Assembly (NCBI GenBank): GCA_963793025.1
Contig: CAWBYL010000002.1
Span: 248,001 to 312,000, forward strand
Direction of reading: 5' to 3'
DNA: 64,000 bases
DNA from: CAWBYL01 sp963793025
Lineage (GTDB): Bacteria > Actinomycetota > Acidimicrobiia > Acidimicrobiales > Acidimicrobilacustridaceae
Within the stretch, counting starts at the first letter, position 1. Every line of letters starts with the position of its first letter. A program made the translations under genes and the position numbers. The notes below the pieces were generated by a model, which did not search any database, was not told the origin of the DNA, and saw nothing but the letters and a program-made list of their open reading frames with translations. Below are positions 62,227 to 64,000 of the stretch, one piece after another.

Positions 62227-63349
62227 CGATGCTGACCCCTTTGACGACTACCCGATCCACCCGTCGGCTGACCCCATCGCCCACCCGGCGACCGGCGACC
62301 CGAACCACTACGACCGGTACTGGTTCAACGGGCACCATCGCGACGGCGACTTCTACTTCGGCGCGGCGATGGGCCACTACCCCGTCCGTGGGGTGGTCGA
62401 CGCCGCCTTCAGCCTGGTGATCGACGGTGTGGAGCACTCGGTGTTCGCCTCGGGCGTCATGCCGTCCGATCGGTCGACCGAGATCGGCCCGATCAGACTC
62501 GAGGTGCTCGAGCCCCTGCGCTCGATTCGCTACGTGGTCGAACCGAACGAGCACGGCATCGAGGTGGACCTGACCTTCCGGGCCACCACCGTGGCCATCG
62601 AGGAGCCCCGTCAGCGTCGGTTGTCGGACGAAGGCGTCCTCATCATGGACAACACCCGCCTCACGCAGTGGGGCACGTGGGAAGGCACGATCACCGTCGA
62701 CGACCGCACGCTGCGGATCGATCCCGACCAGGTTCCGGGAACTCGCGACCGGTCGTGGGGAACCCGGCCCGTGGGGGCACGGATCGAGACCAACCGGCCA
62801 CCGAGGATGCCGACCGCGTTCTGGTTGTGGGCGCCCCTTCACTTCGGGGACCGCTTCACCCACCTGGCCATGCACGAGAACCCCGACGGGTCGCGGTGGC
62901 TCGAGACCGCTCTCGTGCTCGACCCGCTGGGCTCGCCCGAGGCGCCGACGACCGGAACCGAGGGGGTGCGCGAGGCGAGCGACATCCGCTACGAGCTCGA
63001 GATCCAACCGGGCACGCGGGTCGTGCGCCGGGCCGTGTTGACCTTCACCGATCCCCTCGAGGGCGAGGTGCGCATCGAGCTCGAGACGCTGTTCACGTTC
63101 CGGATGCGCGGCATCGGCTACATGCACCCCTACTGGGCCCACGGCACCAACCACGGGGCCCTCGAGACCGGCCGGGAGGACGTTCGCCTCGAGGACTTCG
63201 ACGGCACCGAGATCTCCTCGATGCACATCCAGAACGTCGTGCGAGCGCGCATGGGGGACCGGGTCGGCATCGGTGTCCTCGAGCAGGCGACGATGGGCCC
63301 GCACGAGCCGACGGGCCTGACCGGCTTCCTCGACGGCCTCGGGAGCTGA
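62223..63349 (+). CDS. Conserved hypothetical protein (frameshift at the start)
   Basis: The open frame from about 62225 encodes DADPFDDYPIHPSADPIAHPATGDPNHYDRYWFNGHHRDGDFYFGAAMGHYPVRGVVDAAFSLVIDG and continues to 63349. The natural start is probably ATG 62223, overlapping the GNAT stop as ATGA, but the second codon lacks one base (ATGAC then GATGCTGACCCC), giving 375 residues when restored. An internal ATG at 62369 would cut the conserved front. The pattern resembles actinobacterial DUF7064/7065-like proteins; this name is tentative. Function unknown; no signal or membrane segment. Confidence 0.75.
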
Positions 63350-63416
63350 GACACCCGACCGCGAGCAACACCGAGCCCCGAGGAATGGTGAGGGCCCCAC
63401 CGCGGTTCGTCCGGGT

Positions 63417-64000
63417 GTGACCTCGCCCGCCCCCGACACCCGCGGCGCCGCGGTCGGACCGCCACTGGAGCGACCGGTGGTGATGAGCCAGCGGTGGAGC
63501 TCGATCGTGTGGTGCCACTGGCCGGTCCCGGCCGAAGTCGTGGCCCGCCGCCTGCCCCCTCGGGTCGAGCCGGACCTGTTCGACGGGGAGGCCTGGGTGG
63601 GTCTGGTGCCGTTCGAGATGCAGCGGTTGCGCCTCGTCGCCGCCGGCCGGGTGCTCCCGGCCATCCCGACGACCGAGACCTTCAGCGAGGTGAACGTCCG
63701 GACCTACGTCACCGGGCCCCGCGGCCCGGGTGTGTGGTTCGACACCCTCGACGCCTCGTCCCGCCTCGGCTCGGCGGTGGCCCGAGCGGCCTGGTCGCTT
63801 CCCTACCTGCCGTCCCGGATCACGGCCGCGACCGCGGACGGTCCCGGACGGAGGGCCTGGAGCATCCGACGGACCGACGGCACCACTGGACGGGTGCAGG
63901 TGGACGTGGGGGCGGTGGACCCGGAGCACCGAGCGCTCGACGGGTTCCTCACCGAGCGCTACGCGCTGTACGCACGGACGTGGTGGTCACGCCGGCGGGC
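63417..64000 (+). CDS. DUF2071 (YqjF-like) protein, 3' end cut by window
   Basis: The visible 194 codons from GTG 63417 begin MTSPAPDTRGAAVGPPLERPVVMSQRWSSIVWCHWPVPAEVVARRLPPRVEPDLFDGEAWVGLVPFEMQRLRL. The blocks HWPVP, WVGLVPFEM, TFSEVNVRTYV and GVWFDTLDASSRLGSAVARAAWSLPYL match DUF2071/YqjF, a family of acetoacetate-decarboxylase-like fold without known activity. The gene runs past base 64000. Confidence 0.85.
   Translation, partial: MTSPAPDTRGAAVGPPLERPVVMSQRWSSIVWCHWPVPAEVVARRLPPRVEPDLFDGEAWVGLVPFEMQRLRLVAAGRVLPAIPTTETFSEVNVRTYVTGPRGPGVWFDTLDASSRLGSAVARAAWSLPYLPSRITAATADGPGRRAWSIRRTDGTTGRVQVDVGAVDPEHRALDGFLTERYALYARTWWSRRR

Overview
The window is a high-GC, gene-dense bacterial chromosome segment with many GTG starts, 4-nt start/stop overlaps and short intergenic gaps. 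DisA, CarD, an LppM-type lipoprotein, F420-type luciferase-like oxidoreductases, DUF3263, a CysO-like sulfur carrier, GpgS and a CIRCE-controlled groEL without groES together point to Actinomycetota. Gene content and style suggest class Acidimicrobiia, but that assignment is inference. No phage, transposase, CRISPR array or rRNA was seen. There is one tRNA (Thr, TGT). No stretch of 300 bases or more lacks a gene.

Layout. (1) 1-5.2 kb: clpC (5' cut off by the window), an LppM-like lipoprotein, radA and disA, a genome-maintenance and proteostasis backbone. (2) 5.2-12.7 kb: accessory catabolism, with dienelactone hydrolase, VOC protein, AraC-type regulator, a sterol-type P450, a GH76 protein and an LLM oxidoreductase/crotonase/SDR operon. 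(3) 12.7-16.9 kb: Crp-type regulator, then carD-ispD-ispF-rlmB and a lipoprotein. (4) 17-24.6 kb: LLM oxidoreductase, a form-II CoxL-like molybdenum hydroxylase, a divergent TetR with a perfect 20-bp operator, and a heterodimeric ABC exporter. (5) 24.8-30.9 kb: SDR, PhyH dioxygenase, SnoaL-like protein, tRNA-Thr, cold-shock protein, AhpD-like protein, VOC protein, an internally deleted PEP carboxylase remnant and an alpha-methylacyl-CoA racemase. (6) 31-38.2 kb: DUF3263, LytR_C, otsB/otsA, glycerate kinase, gpgS, CysO-like carrier and groEL, a stress and compatible-solute block. (7) 38.4-43.3 kb: nitrobindin, fdhD, CapA and an FdhF/YdeP-type molybdoenzyme. (8) 43.3-51.3 kb: a catabolic cluster of two arylmalonate-decarboxylase/maleate-isomerase superfamily proteins, DUF3830, class-III aminotransferase, aldehyde dehydrogenase, amidase, D-2-hydroxyacid dehydrogenase and a FadR-type GntR. 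The same 14-bp operator lies in both divergent promoters of this cluster. (9) 51.5-55.6 kb: chdC, larE, DUF427, a hypothetical and a CoA-disulfide-reductase-like enzyme. (10) 55.7-64 kb: amtB-glnB-glnD nitrogen control, then NUDIX, PAC2, GNAT, a conserved hypothetical and a DUF2071 protein cut by the window end.

Four observations stand out. A family of 48-bp palindromic elements occurs as small arrays in three tail-to-tail intergenic gaps, and other palindromes occupy most of the other long tail-to-tail gaps. The GntR operators define a catabolic regulon whose substrate I cannot name. A ppc gene has lost about 800 internal codons. Nine single-base indels break otherwise well-conserved genes, which suggests either consensus sequencing error or real decay; four of them share one 8-mer context.
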